From Pinus tabuliformis (lineage: Eukaryota; Streptophyta; Pinopsida; Pinales; Pinaceae), in NCBI GenBank assembly GCA_031772625.1, contig CM062804.1:277592598-277656597 (forward strand): 64,000 bases of DNA, written 5' to 3'. The notes beneath the pieces were generated by a model. The model saw nothing but the letters and a program-made list of their open reading frames with translations. It was not told where the DNA came from and did not search any database. Below, piece by piece: positions 11,803 through 24,600 of the stretch (within the stretch, counting starts at the first letter, position 1; every line of letters begins with the position of its first letter). A program made the position numbers and the translations under genes.

Positions 11803-12062
11803 TACCGTCAAGTCCCACTGGCACAACCGGTTGAGGATGGGCCTAGTTAGCAAGTCGACCCATGATCAAACCTTACGGGGGGTGGTTGTGATGAGTGCTA
11901 GGGGGTGAGACATGCTAAAAGATCGATTCATCTTAGGGTTGATGTGGTCGATTCCTTTTTTGATCCCGAGGTGTGACTTTGATGGATTAGTTGGTCTTGG
12001 GTCGTGGCTCCTCAAGCAAAAATGAAAGCCTAGAGGATCACACACAACTTGACAAACAAAAA
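11803..12062 (+). mobile_element. tRNA-derived SINE
   Basis: An A-box-like TGGCACAACCGGTTGAGG at 11822 is followed by a B-box-like GATCAAACC about 45 bp later, as in an RNA polymerase III promoter. The body runs to an A-rich tail near 12055-12062. Direct repeats AAACATGTAAGAT flank it at 11790-11802 and about 12062-12074 and form a likely target duplication. The element has no protein and would need LINE machinery. The family is not named; a relation to Au-type plant SINEs is possible. Confidence 0.6.
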
Positions 12063-12290
12063 AAACATGTAAGATGTGACTTTGATGGATTAGTTGGTCT
12101 TGGGTCGTGGCTCCTCAAGCAAAAATTAAAGCCTAGAGGATCATACATAACTTGAAAAATAGAAAAAAACATGTAATATTACGTGATGGGGCTTCCCTCA
12201 CGACAGTAGTGCTATGGTGTCATGGAAAATTAAAGCCTAGAGGATCATACACAACTTGACAAACAAAAAAAATCATGTAAGATTACCTAA
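11973..12290 (+). repeat. Tandem copies of the SINE 3' part
   Basis: GTGACTTTGATGGATTAG starts at 11973 and again at 12076, a period of 103 bp. A third, partial copy (AAATTAAAGCCTAGAGGATCA) starts near 12225. Each ends in an A-rich tail followed by CATGTAA(G/T)ATTAC. The array overlaps the SINE end. Confidence 0.7.
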
Positions 12291-13059
12291 CGATGCTTTC
12301 GTCACAACAGTACTGCTATGGCGTCACGGTTGCTTGGCACAATCCTTTAGGCCCGCCTCTAGACTTGGTGCATGGCATATTGTATTTGTCACCTTTGTCA
12401 ATTATGCTCAACGACTATGGGTTTCTGATACATGGATACCATGCCCATTATCTTCATAATGTCCTCACTTGTGATGGCTGGCCCATAATCTCGATTGCAT
12501 TGGTATACTAAAAAATAGAGAGTCTCCATAATTTTCCTCCCTTGGCTCGATAATATTAATCCACGTAGGTCTACATGGTGGAGCTTCAACAATGGGTCTC
12601 TACATTTGCAGTCTAAATGATATTGTGAAAGTTTTTAGCGTTTACAGCTTGATCATGGTAGCATTAGTTCTTAGTGGTATCTAGACTCAATAGTTGTGGC
12701 ATGTTTCAAAGATTTTACAGGTCTCTAGATATCCCAATTCTCTATTTTAATTGTCATGGTTAAGGAACTTTTATCTTTCTTAAATTGTAATTGCTCTACA
12801 AAGAAAAGCTATCATATCCATGCTCTCATGTACACTCATGCTCTTTGAAGCAATTTTTGGTTTTTGTTTGTCAATATGTTGAAAAGGGATACTTTAAGTT
12901 CAAGACACTAAATCTGTGTACACTAAATTTGTGTTACTGTTATGCTTTCCCAGTAGGAAGAACAATAACAAAAATCTCCATGACTTGTAAAAAATCACTT
13001 TAGTAATAGAAAGATGAGCTTCACACACGCAAAAAAAGGTATGCAACATTTCAAAAAAT
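12291..13059. other. Non-coding stretch
   Basis: The start (12293-12345) is a diverged echo of 12188-12222. Small overlapping ORFs at 12256-12592 and 12791-13003 have no recognisable motif. I see no gene. Confidence 0.45.
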
Positions 13060-13560
<501 letters not shown>

Positions 13561-14497
13561 GAAAAATGAAGCATGAATATGATGAGATGTCAAAGAGAAT
13601 GAGCAACGATGAAAGAATAAATAGAGATAGGGCTAGAGTTATAGGAATTAAATATAATAGATGAAATGTGTAATACCCCTAGTGAAATTATTTTTATGAA
13701 TTCTATATTGAACATGTCACTGAAGATTCAAAGGGGACAAGTGACATGGTGTGACAATGCAAAATATTGAATTTGATTAAAAAAAATGTTTTTTTGTGTT
13801 ATTATTCTTGAAAATATATTAAAGGTTATCATATGATATTAAACTCCTAACTTCAAGGAAAACCATTGGAATCAGTTATGCCCTGGAAGGGGCACCAACA
13901 AAAGAAGAAAAATCCACCTATTTTCCATTCCTTTGAACTATTGGCAAGGAAAAACCACCAAAATTTTCATTATTTGAGATAGATGTCATGGGTGGAACTT
14001 GTATAAAGAAAACTATGAGAGATAAAGGAAACCAATTTTCAAAAGAAAGGAGAGTGGGAGAGGAAGACTAGACCTAAATCCCAAAACCTAGTAGGACACT
14101 ACTAAAGGGTTAAGGAGGTGAAGCTGAATAAAATACCCTAAATTGTTTTCTTAGGAGGGAGGAGTAGAGCTCGGGGGAACAACTAAGAAAATTAGTTCAA
14201 TATTGGGATAGGCGTGGAATCCTTTAGTCCATTTTCATGGATTCTTTAGATAAGTGTATAAGAATATTTGGAAATGAATATTTTTTAAATACTCTTTAGA
14301 TAATTTAGAAATTTTAGTGGATTTTAAGTGGGAATTATCAGTGTAACTCTTGGTGTTTTCTTAGATATATTTGAGAAAGTGAATGATTGTTTATGTTGCA
14401 ATTTTTTTAAATGAAGGTATATATATAAAGAATTTGAAAACAATAGATGAGGCCATCATACCACCAATCCATGTTGTCGCCACAACAATCACAACAC
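13561..14497. other. Non-coding stretch
   Basis: The first 120 bp resemble part of the repeat at 10420-10500 (ATGATGAGATG, AATAAATAGAGATAG). The rest has no recognisable coding or RNA feature. Confidence 0.45.
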
Positions 14498-14508
14498 CAC
14501 AAATTCTC

Positions 14509-14620
14509 TTTTTTTTTTTTGGTAGGTAAGCACCCATGGGGGGATTTGAACCAGTGACCTATCGCAAGGAGTGCCTTAACAGTGCACCCATTCACCGTCA
14601 ATCCAAAACCCCGTGGGCAA
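14509..14620 (-). mobile_element. Short tRNA-derived SINE with poly(A) tail
   Basis: On the minus strand, TGGGTGCACTGTTAAGGC (A-box-like) is followed by GGTTCAAATCC (B box) about 40 bp later. The element then runs to TTACCTACC and ends in an A tract of about 12 (the T run at 14509-14520 on the plus strand). An exact 11-bp direct repeat CACAAATTCTC at 14498-14508 and 14621-14631 is the target duplication. It is only about 110 bp long, so it may be a 5'-type monomer or a truncated copy. Confidence 0.75.
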
Positions 14621-14631
14621 CACAAATTCTC

Positions 14632-14969
14632 ATTTTCATATCCACCACAAATTCTCATTTTCATGTCCATATATTACCCCTCGTGAGCGACTCTACTAGC
14701 CCTAAACACACAGATCAAACAATTTTACAATTAGTAACAATCTATGTGATTATTTTTTTATATTGTAACTCCATTTTGTTCACACATTTTTTTTTCTTTG
14801 TTTCAAATGAGATTTGTTAGAAAAATAAAAGAGCCACCAATGATTCACTTGTATTTTACCTAGTGATGACACTTGCTTCGCCTGGGGTTTCTAGAGTCAT
14901 GATCATCATCTATAGATGTTACAGAAGATAGAAGGAAGAGGGAAAAATGTCAATGGAAAACACTAATAC
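14632..14969. other. Non-coding stretch
   Basis: It starts with a second CACAAATTCTCATTTTCAT motif. No coding or RNA feature is visible. Confidence 0.4.
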
Positions 14970-15700
14970 CAACTTTGGAGCCACTGATATCGACAAAAAA
15001 AATAGAAAAATTCTAGAAAGAATGAAATGAGATGAGATAGTGAACAAAAGGAGTGAGGGTGAAAGTATAAATAAAGATAGAGGCTCGAAGTAAATATGAT
15101 AATAGTGCATGAGTCCAAATATACTTCTCTGTAAGGAAAATATGACCAAAGGACATCACATAAAGTTAAAGATGGTTGTGTAGAAGAAATACTAGATATT
15201 AAATCTTGAATTCTTGTTGTGAGAAGTGTTTTATAGTTCAATATGAGGAAAAATTTATATTTAAAATTAATAAAATAATATTTAAAATAACAAATTAGTA
15301 ATAGTAAAAAAACAGTGTCATCCATATATAAATTACTTTAATTTACATTCTAATTTTACATCCACTCTCTATAGAGATAAAGTAATTCAAAGTAAATAAA
15401 TAAATTCCTTTTTAATATAAAATATATATGCAATTCCTTGTTCACACATGCCATGTAAAAATAATATAATTGATATTTAAATAATATGTAATTCATTCTA
15501 TGTTCAGCTAATATATAATAGTTAAAATAAAAATGAATTAATAACTAAAATAATAATTTATTATTAACTATAAATAAATATTTCAATATCTATATTAAAT
15601 AACATTATTCCATATAAAAAAACTCATCTAAATTTTAAAAATTCTATATTTCTTTTTTCAGCATATGTGATACGTATAATTTACTACATAAAAATAAAAA
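14970..15700. repeat. Diverged repeat block, copy B
   Basis: It matches 10380-11130 in the same order and strand, including ACATCACATAAAGTTAAAGATGG against ACATCACATAAAGTAAAAGATGG and ATTAAATCTTGAATTC. Minus-strand ORFs of 76 and 120 codons fall here but lie inside the repeat and show no domain. Confidence 0.7.
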
Positions 15701-15715
15701 ATATTAATAACCAAT

Positions 15716-15718
<3 letters not shown>

Positions 15719-15798
<80 letters not shown>
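15719..15798. repeat. (TA)n microsatellite, about 80 bp
   Basis: This is an uninterrupted TA dinucleotide tract. It marks the end of repeat copy B. Confidence 0.95.
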
Positions 15799-15800
<2 letters not shown>

Positions 15801-16400
15801 CTCCTTGTTATAAATATCGAACAATGACATGATATCTATTCGTTCGTCTTTAATACATGAGTATCATTATACATTTTGATGACTAACATTACACAAGTTT
15901 TATAGACCTTGTTCTAATGTCTCTGGATTATTTCCATTACATCTAGGTATATTAAATAGTGGTCCTTTTCCTACTAGGGAACAAATAACTTCTACTTTTA
16001 CTGGCAAGAGATGATTTTGTTTCTATCATTTTTAATTACGAAGACTACTTGTTTTCTTTAACTGACCCATTGGTCTCTCATAAATATGTGAACATCTATT
16101 ATTTAATGACATGAGTTTATGATTTTCAAATGACTAACCCTACCCTCTCACTCACTAATTGTTTCCATTTGTTCTTCTTTGGCGTCCAGAGCGTCGCTCT
16201 GACTGCACTGCATTATTCCATGGCTACTCTGTCATATTGCTTTCACTACAGTTGTTGTTACACCTGCCTTATCAGTTTCAGCGTCCATCTGGAAACCATG
16301 GTTGCAGGTGGGTTATTCTTCTTTAATTTGAGGGTTTTACCAGAGTGTTTATTTATTTTCCTCTTTAAAATTTATTGGCATCGCTTTCTTCATGCTTACT
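15799..16400. other. Non-coding stretch, possibly part of the LINE 5' region
   Basis: A plus-strand ORF at 16130-16402 has no recognisable domain. Base composition becomes less AT-rich after about 16130, so the LINE 5' UTR may begin here. The exact LINE start is not visible. Confidence 0.4.
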
Positions 16401-16520
16401 GAGTTCGAGGTTTTCTTTTAACATGTATGTGGGTAATGTGTTCAATACTATCGTGGGTTTAAAGCCCTTTTAGGGTTTTCATAACCTAACCCTCCCCCCA
16501 ATGATCAAGGAAAACCTCAG

Positions 16521-17522
16521 ATGCACATGGGAAATGATGGGAAGAAGCCACATGAAGAAGCGGAAATGACTCATAATGCACAGACAGATAACACAGGAAG
16601 GAATGCAGTTCCCAAAGAAACCTCAACAACCTACAAACCTATTGCAATAGAAAGACCAAAGATTGAACTATCTAGTCAAAGAATCAACACCCAAATCCAA
16701 TACGTGAAGGATCATGCTTTAATAGGAAAATTTATAGGCTTCTAGCCCACAGAGAAAGCCCTGCACGGGTGTATTGCAACCAAATGGAAACCAAAAGGGC
16801 ATATCACCTTGCAGCTGGGACCAAAGGGCTTTTTCATGGCTGTCTTCAACTGCATAGAGGACCGAAATAGAGTCATTGATGGAGGACCCTACTTCTTCAA
16901 TGCAGCTGGTCTTTACCTGAGAGACTGGATTGAGAGATTCAACCCAGAAAAAGAGGATCTAAGCTTGGCACCAGTTTGGATTCATCTTTATTCCCTTCCA
17001 CTGGAGTATTGGGATGAAGATTCACTAAAAGATATTAGAAATGGACTGGGGGAGTTCATTAAAATTGCGGAGGAGACAAAACTCAGATATACTTCCTACG
17101 CCCACATTTGTGTCTATATGCATCTAAGCAAAGCTCTTTCAGATGGGGTAAGTTTATATCATGATGATTTTGAGTGGATTCAGTCAATAGATTATAAACA
17201 TGTCCCTTTCCGATGCATAAAATGTCATGCCCTTGGCCATATCTTTCGTGATTGCCCGTTAAATATGAAACCCCCAACTTATACCTCCTCAGAAAAACCT
17301 GAATCTGAAGGTTTCACCAAGGTAAACAATCATAAAAAGAACCACAAAAAACTTGCATCAAACCCTAAAAGGCCTTCCGCCAACACCTCAATGCCATCCA
17401 CCAGTAACAGCTTTGATAATTTAGCTCAACCTGATCTAACAGCCACGGAGTACCCCCAACCCTTCGAGGAGCCTCTCAAGGCTACCCCTAAGATCAACCC
17501 CACTGGCTCAGGAAAAACATAA
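16521..17522 (+). pseudogene. LINE ORF1: DUF4283-type RNA-binding protein with zinc knuckle
   Basis: ORF1 proteins of plant L1 elements bind the element RNA. The reading frame starts with ATG at 16521, has one in-frame TAG at 16743-16745, and otherwise runs open for 333 codons. The DUF4283-like domain spans about residues 60-190, with typical motifs VIDGGPYFF, APVWIHLYSLP and LEYWDEDSL. A CCHC knuckle (CIKCHALGHIFRDC) lies at about residues 231-244. A Ser/Pro-rich tail follows. With only one stop it is better preserved than ORF2. ORF2 starts about 470 bp downstream. Confidence 0.85.
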
Positions 17523-17993
17523 AAGCCCTCGCAATCCATAGATCTAACCACCTCCACGCCTAGTCTGACCCAATCTGAAAACCTCATTGCATGGATATAG
17601 ACATTTTGCAGCAAGAGACCACCTTTGCAACAGAATTTGAGGTGGGAAGCAGTGAGGCCAAGCATATGGAAGAAGAGCCTGAAAGTATAGACATAGGAGA
17701 TCTAGACATATTGGGACAGGAACAAGCTTGCAGGAAAAAATAATTTGACAAAATCCCATAAAGATAGCTCTCGAAAGCCTGGAAGTCATCCTTTCCAGAG
17801 CACATCAGCAAAGCTCTCTAAGTATTCAACCCGGAAGTCAATGGGATGGAAAAAACACTCCTAAAGACAATAAAAAACGAGGGAGAAAGATAGAACTCCA
17901 AAGAACCATCCGTAGTGGGGAAATGCTGGTGCAATCATGAATATATTCCAATATTACCAAAAGGTACTACAATCCCCTCCCCAATAATGAAAC

Positions 17994-20900
17994 ATGAAGC
18001 TCACATCATGGAATATAAGAGGGCTAAATAGCCCTGGGAAATATAGAATGATAAAAAACATGATTCAGTAGGAGAAGCCCCAAATCTTCTTCATGCAAGA
18101 AACAAAATGTAATTCTATCACACTTGGCCAAACTCTCGCCAAAGCATGGTCAGGCAGTCAAGCAGTAGCAGTGGATGCCTTAGGAGCTTCAGGAGGACTA
18201 GCAATAGCCTAGGATGAATGAGCTATCACGCTTACTAATATCCATGCGAGTCATCATTTCATTCAAGCCACTTTCATATAATAGGGACAAATGTGCATGG
18301 TCAACTCACCAATGTCTATTTCCCCGAGGAGGAAGTGCATAAGACAGACATTCTGAATACATTAACTCTGATCAACTCCACCAAAATTCATCCACTCTAG
18401 ATTGCAAGAGGAGACTTCAATATGATTACAAAACTGGAAGAAAAAAGTGGAGGCAGGAATAAATTGGATAGTGAAAGTATCCATTTAAAGAATTTCATCC
18501 AAAATAACTGGCTTATATATATGCCATTCAATAATGGTATCTACACTTGCAATAATAGAAGAACTGGAACCCAACAAATAGCCTCCCGATTGGATAGATT
18601 TTTTCTTTCAGATAATGTTATCCATCTTGGAGGAGATCTTTTTGCCTCGATCTTACCTCTTACTGGATCAGATCGTTGGCCTATTTCACTCTAGTGGCAA
18701 AGACCCATGAACAACACTTAGAGACCTTTCGCATGGAAGCTTTCTGGTTGATGCATCCAGACTTCAACAACCTGATACATACAGCTTGGAAAAGCTTTAG
18801 TCCCCTAGAAGGTTTAAAAATGTATCAATTCCAACAAAAACTCAAACATCTCAAAAATAACATCAAGCAATGGAACCAACTGACCTTTGGAAATATCTTC
18901 CAAGCTCAGAATGCTCTAGCTCAGGAAATGAAAAGAATCTAGTAGACAATCATTAATGAAGGAAGAATTGAATCCCTCTCAGAGCAGGAACAACTCCTTC
19001 AAATAAAAATAGCAGAAAGATAAAAGCAAGAGGAGATACTTTGGAAACAAAAATCTAGAGTCAGATGGCTTAAGGAGGGAGAGAAAAATACAAATTTTTT
19101 TCATCGCACCACCATATAGAGAAGAATGCACAACAATATCACACATATTCAGAACCAGCAAGGAGCATGCTTGGAAAACCATGAGGACATAGAACAAGAG
19201 CTTCTTACTTATTTCAAACAAATGCATTAATAACCACAAGTCAACTGACTACCAGCTATAGAGAATATTATATAGAACATTTCAAAAATCATAACAAAAT
19301 AACACAATCAGCTCCTCCTTCGTTCGATAACTCTACAGGAAGTCGAGTCTGCTATGCGACAACTCAAGGAAGGAAAGGCACCTGGTCCAAATGGATTTAC
19401 CTCAAATTTCTTTCACAACTTCTGGGATTTTATTAAAGAGGAGGTCTGGCACGTTGTTGAGGAATCTCGGACTACTCGATGGATGCTTCCCTTTATGAAC
19501 GCGACTTTGATTGCCCTTATCCCCAAAGAAGCGCAATGTCTAACTTCGGAAAAATTTAGGCCTATCGCTCTTTGTAATGTCATTTGCAAAATCATATCTG
19601 AAGTTATTACCTCTCGCCTAAAGTTGTTGCTACCTTTGCTCATCTCGCCAGAGCAATCAGGGTATGTGGAAGGACGACAAATCACAAATGGCATCATTCT
19701 CACCCATGAGATCATACACTCCCTAAAGCAACTAAAAAAAGAAAGTATGCTCCTTAAAATTGACCTTTCAAAAGCTTTCGATAAATTAAGTTGGACTTAA
19801 ATTCAAAAGATGCTAATAGCCTTTGGATTCTCCCCTCCTTGGGTTAGATGGGTTATGAGTCTTATATCCTCCACTTTTTTCTCCATTTTGGTCAATGGCA
19901 TACCCTCCACCCCCTTTCATCCTTCTAGAGGCATCTGACAAGGAGATCCTCTTTCCCCCTTTTTGTTTGTTTTAATGGCGGAAGGGCTTGGACGAAGTAT
20001 CAAAAAAGCTCTCCATTCCCAATAGCTCAGAGGTCTTTCCTTCCCCAACAACCCTGCTTTTACCTATCAACAATTTGTGGATGATAACATGATGTTTGGC
20101 CATCCCTCGTTTCAAGAGGCCCATAAAATAAAATCCCTTCTGAATGAGTTCTCTGAAGTCTCTGGTGCCAACATTAATACTTCTAAATCTCAAATATTTT
20201 TCTTTCATACCCCTTCCATCACTCAATCTTCTATAGCACGCATCTTTGGATTCTCAGTTTTCTCTCTCCCCTCTAAATATCTGGGTGCAGCCATGGCTGA
20301 CTATGCTCTAAAGCACTCTAGCTGGAAATTGCTCCTAGAGAAATTGGAAGCTCACCTTTCCTCCTGGACTTACAGAGCCCTCAATATGGCCAGTTGACTA
20401 GTATTAGTCAAATTTGTCCTGTAATCCATGCCTCTTTATCTATTCTCTGTGTTAGCAGCACCTAAATGGGTGCTTAAGAAAATAAAAGATCTTCAGTGGG
20501 ATTTTTATGGGGATCCTCAGGACATAATAGAAAATGGGCATTGGTCAAATGGACTATAGTTTGCCTTCCAAAATTTTCAGGGGGCACTAGGCTTCGTGAT
20601 CCTCAACACAACAATGCAGTCATGGGAGCACGTTTATGGTGGAAATGGATTTTTGCACCGCACACACCCTGGGCCATCCTCTGGACTGCCAAATATGCAA
20701 AAAATCGACCAACAAATGAGTTAATTAGACTCACAGAAGTGGGAAAGTGTTCCTTAATTTGGAATGTGGCTAGTCGGCAAAAAGATATAATCCAACATCA
20801 TAGTTTCTGGGAAATAAGGGATGGAAACAATGTGCATTTTTGGGTTGACTCATGGCAGTAGAGACCCAAGTTGAGTGACCTAATTAGACCTCAGCAAACA

Positions 20901-22238
20901 CAGGAATGGGAAGAGCATCAGATGGATAAAGTTAGCCAACACTGGATGCCTACTCTCACGCAGGGATACAAACAATGGATAAGCATGGCCCACATCATCA
21001 GGCAAGGAACAGATTCTATTCATATGAAATTGGAGACAGAGCTTATCAATAGGAAAATTTGTTTTTCTGATAAGAAGGATATAATACGATGGGGATATAA
21101 TGCACGAGGAACTTTCACCACGCGAGAGGCTTACAAACTAATAATTGGAAATCAAACAGTTAAGGATCCTCTATGGGACAAAGTATGGTCCCCCAACATA
21201 TGGCCAAAAGTTTCTACTTTCCTCTGGTTGTTATGTCAAAACAAAGTACTCACTTGGGATAATCTAAGGAAAAGAAGTTTCCACCGGCCCTCCATATGCC
21301 CCAACTATAAACAACAGGAAGAAACCATTTTGCATCTCATGAACTCTTGCCATTTGGCAAATAGACTTTGGGAAAAAGTAAGTTTCAGATGACAAAAAGA
21401 AGGAAGAATTAAAGAGGATATTACAAACACCATACGTAGTTGGGAAATCAATCCGTATAAGAGCAAACTGTTAAACTCTTTATGGAAAATCATCCCAAGT
21501 CTTCTTATGTGGACTATATGGAAAGAAAGGAACCACCGCTTCTTTAAAGATCAATCTACACCATCAGAAGTCCTATGGAACAAAGTTTGTAAAAACATTC
21601 ACGAAACATTAATGCTCCAAACTTGGAATGAAGAGGACATTCCTTCCCTTCCACAAGAGAAAAATATATGGACCAATTGCAATCTTCAGATGAACCAGGT
21701 ACAGGTAAAACATAGTAAATCCTCATTACACCACAATATACCAAAGAAATAGATCCCTCTGCCAAATAATTTGATCTAATTAAACTTCGATGGAGCATCC
21801 GAAGGCAACCCAAGCAAAGCAATCTATGGAGGAGCATTCGGGAATCACAAAGGCAAACCTCTTTTAATTTTCCTAGGCTCAATTGGATGGGATACAAACA
21901 ATTCTGCAGAGCTAGAAGGGTTATGGCAAGGGCTACTTTTAGCTCAACAACATAGCTTCTTACCTCTAGTAATTGAAGGCGATTCTCAGATTCTCATTAA
22001 CATGGTTAATCAGATTCTGCAGGGGACCCCAACATACAAAGTGGTCAGCAACTGGAGATTGGCAGAAAGATTAGAGCTCATCGAACAATGGCTCACCGCC
22101 AACAGAGCAGTCACCTTCAAACATATCAGAAGAGTAGGCAACAAAGTGGCAGATCTCTTAGCTAATTTAGGGGTGGATAGTGATCAGACCCTACATACAG
22201 GTTCGCTCAATACAATTACCACTCCTTCCCAGATATAG
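17994..22238 (+). pseudogene. LINE ORF2: endonuclease, reverse transcriptase, RNase H
   Basis: ORF2 nicks target DNA and copies LINE RNA. ATG at 17994 opens the AP-endonuclease domain (SWNIRGLNSPG, then FMQETK). After a frameshift it continues with RGDFNMI near 18410 and SRLDRF near 18585. The catalytic His of the final SDH motif reads Arg (GSDRWPI at about 18667-18687). Reverse transcriptase spans about 19354-20400 (GKAPGPNGF, FRPIALCN, IDLSKAFD) with the active site FVDDNMMFG at about 20074-20100. The zf-RVT region (WPKVSTFLWLL, ILHLMNSC) lies near 21200-21350. RNase H at 21780-22238 shows the acidic residues in NFDGAS, NSAELEG, EGDSQ and GNKVADLLA. The RT is interrupted by several stops, and the frame changes again near 20490. 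Confidence 0.9.
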
Positions 22239-23711
22239 GAATATAATGAATTGGTATAGAGTGAATAGGCATACCCAGATGTGGGTGATCATGCTGTTGT
22301 TAATGCAGATTAGACAGAAGGATGGCAGGTGCCTTGGCCACATGGCATGTTACAGTCGACCTGCAGGCACCATTACTCCGGTGCTCAAGTCAAGAAAATC
22401 GCAGAAGGCATAAGGCTATGGCCTTCGCAAGCCACAACTCTTTCATCCCTCCCATGATAAACTGCTCTTATCCCCCTCAAGCTGCAGAGCCGAGCTCTCG
22501 CACCATCACTGGAAGGCGTTGTTGGATTCTCAGTTGTGTTGATCTGGGAAGTGGCTTCCACTTCTCACAAACAACCCACTGTGTGTTGAATCGCACTCAG
22601 AATTCCTCTATTTTTCCTCTAAATAGCCACTTCAATCCTAGAGATACCTCTGAAATCAATACAGTCATGGCACACACTAGCCATCGAATGCATAGCAGAA
22701 TATGGGGTAGTCGTGGTGGAAGCATTCGTCCCCCTGCAACGGCCAACCTTGAACATGCTTCTCCTTCCTCTTCCCCTTGTACCACTCATTCCCGTGGTCC
22801 CTCCTCCGGAAGATACCCTGAAACTCATAGTGGTAGAGGTCAGACTCAGGCCCATGGTGCCCGTAGAGTGAACACAGCTACCCGAATAGAAAATATCCGC
22901 ACACCCCCCCCCCCCCCACCCCTCTCACCACATAACCCAAATTCGCTTCCATAGTTCGCTGCTTTGTCCATAAATCATAGCCACTATCACTATATCCTTC
23001 AGTGAGGAAATCAATGTGCAGGCTGAGTAGGAAGCTCAGACCCACGACCTTGGACTGGAAAAAAGAAACATTGACGAGCAGCAGAAGGCAGTTAAGAGAA
23101 ACAGGGGGGATCGCAAACCAAGTAGGCAGCGAATGGCAAGGAAAATTGCAATTTTGCATGGCGAGGAGCTGGCTAGAAGCAAGCATGCTACCGAAGGCAA
23201 CGCGGCTGGCATGAAGGCAGCTCGAGGCATCCTGGGTGACACGTCAGGAACGCATGCAACCGAGGGCAGCTCAGTAGGCAAAAAACCAGTTAGTTGCATC
23301 CTCTGTGGCACGTAAGTAGAGGATGATGACTGGTATGAGTATGTGTGTCGCATTGTAGAAGAGCCCACCCCAGATGACATCCAGGGGGTCCATCCAGACT
23401 GATGATCTAGTCGTGAGGTGTCACTATGCTGCTCATTGGAGGTTTTCCTTTCTTCTTGTTTTTTTTTTTTTTCAAACCTTATTGCAAGTTTTAATTGCTT
23501 TGATCTAGGACCCGAGTGTGGGCCTTTTTAAGTTAAGTCTTGAGACCCCGTGTAGGCTTTCTTCTTGGGTTCACTCGGAGTGGTTTCCCCTCGATGGGTA
23601 GTCGAGTTTAGTCTTTTGATAATTTTTGACACAATCTTGTTCAGCACCGCTAAGGCTAGAGCCTCGCTGTATTTTTATTCTGCTTCTTATCAATACAATA
23701 ATAATACTTAG
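22239..23711 (+). other. LINE 3' region
   Basis: It runs from the end of the RNase H domain to the poly(A). The last 300 bp (after 23400) are typical of a plant LINE 3' UTR, ending AATACAATAATAATACTT. An ORF at 22322-22954 with a proline run at the C run near 22906 has no recognisable domain. About 1.4 kb is long for this part, so another inserted sequence at 22330-23400 is possible. Confidence 0.5.
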
Positions 23712-23721
23712 AAAAAAAAAA

Positions 23722-24600
23722 TATAAGTACCTTCATAATTTCCCTTGCATACACGTATAATGTTGGTGCCAGGGAATTTGATAAGATTTTATTAAGTACT
23801 CTGGTATGTTTTCAACACTTTGGTTCCAACTTCTTGGTCTACAGGTCCAGTTTTATACCAATTTCCCAACCCATCACACGGTGTCCTTTAATTTTATTTG
23901 TGTTTTTGATTCCAACCCTACCACGGTTCGATAGAATCGCTAGGGCTGTGATCCATAATTATTGTTTGAATATTACGGCCATGGCTTTGACTCTTGTTAA
24001 TGCACTCTAAATTACCTTGGTCTATTAAATAGACACTCGTGCCATTTTTAAATTCGTAATCTCTTTACTCGTAGAAATATGAGACACTTACTCAACTAAT
24101 CCTCGAGACTAATGAAACTTTTCTTAATTATGAAAGAATTGCTTTTGTTGCTTTCGAATAACAATACATAACTTTTTCTTCATATTAGTTATGGAATCCA
24201 TGCTTTCCATTGGGTTTTCTAACTTATCTGTTTAATTATATGGATTATTTTATCTACCCAGATTTTTTTCATTTATATTCGTGAGTAATTTGAAATTTAT
24301 ATTGTTCTGAACGCGTGGGTTTTTTGGGATCTCAATATACCTGGAGCACTATATCCTTATACGTACAATAATAGTCGCATACTGTTTCTTTTAAGGCTCA
24401 CTTACAATTTCAGCGCATCAATATTAGGCTCATTCCTTTTATACAAGGTGTAGTTTAGCTTTCTTACCATTGTTTCACATTTTCTATATTATCATTTACT
24501 AAGTTAGACTAGTGTCTCACTTGTATTGTACTAAGCTTGTATTGTACTACGGAAAACAGATCTTTATTATTTCTATAAACATTTTCTTTTTCTTATAGGA
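23722..24600. other. Non-coding stretch
   Basis: This is AT-rich unique sequence right of the LINE. I see no coding motif, repeat or RNA gene. Confidence 0.45.

Larger units (their letters stand above)
16401..23721 (+). mobile_element. L1-type LINE with RNase H domain
   Basis: This is a non-LTR retrotransposon of about 7.3 kb with ORF1 (16521-17522), ORF2 (17994-22238), a long 3' UTR and a terminal A run at 23712-23721. Domain order in ORF2 is endonuclease, reverse transcriptase, zf-RVT and RNase H, as in plant L1 elements. It has many stops and frameshifts. The 5' edge and target duplication could not be found. Confidence 0.85.

Noticed and set aside
11822..11880. tRNA gene suggested by A- and B-like boxes
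   Set aside because: The B box is degenerate, there is no acceptor stem, and the unit continues into a SINE body with target duplication.
14407..14670. tRNA gene suggested by the B box
   Set aside because: No cloverleaf can be drawn, and the poly(A) tail and target duplication show a SINE.
14919..15325. Minus-strand ORFs of 76 and 120 codons
   Set aside because: They overlap each other in different frames inside a repeat block and show no domain.
16130..16402. 90-codon ORF before the LINE
   Set aside because: Composition is unusual but no motif is recognisable; it is more likely LINE 5' UTR or chance.
22906..22920. Proline run in the 22322-22954 ORF as a functional motif
   Set aside because: It comes from a simple C run and is more likely slippage than a selected feature.
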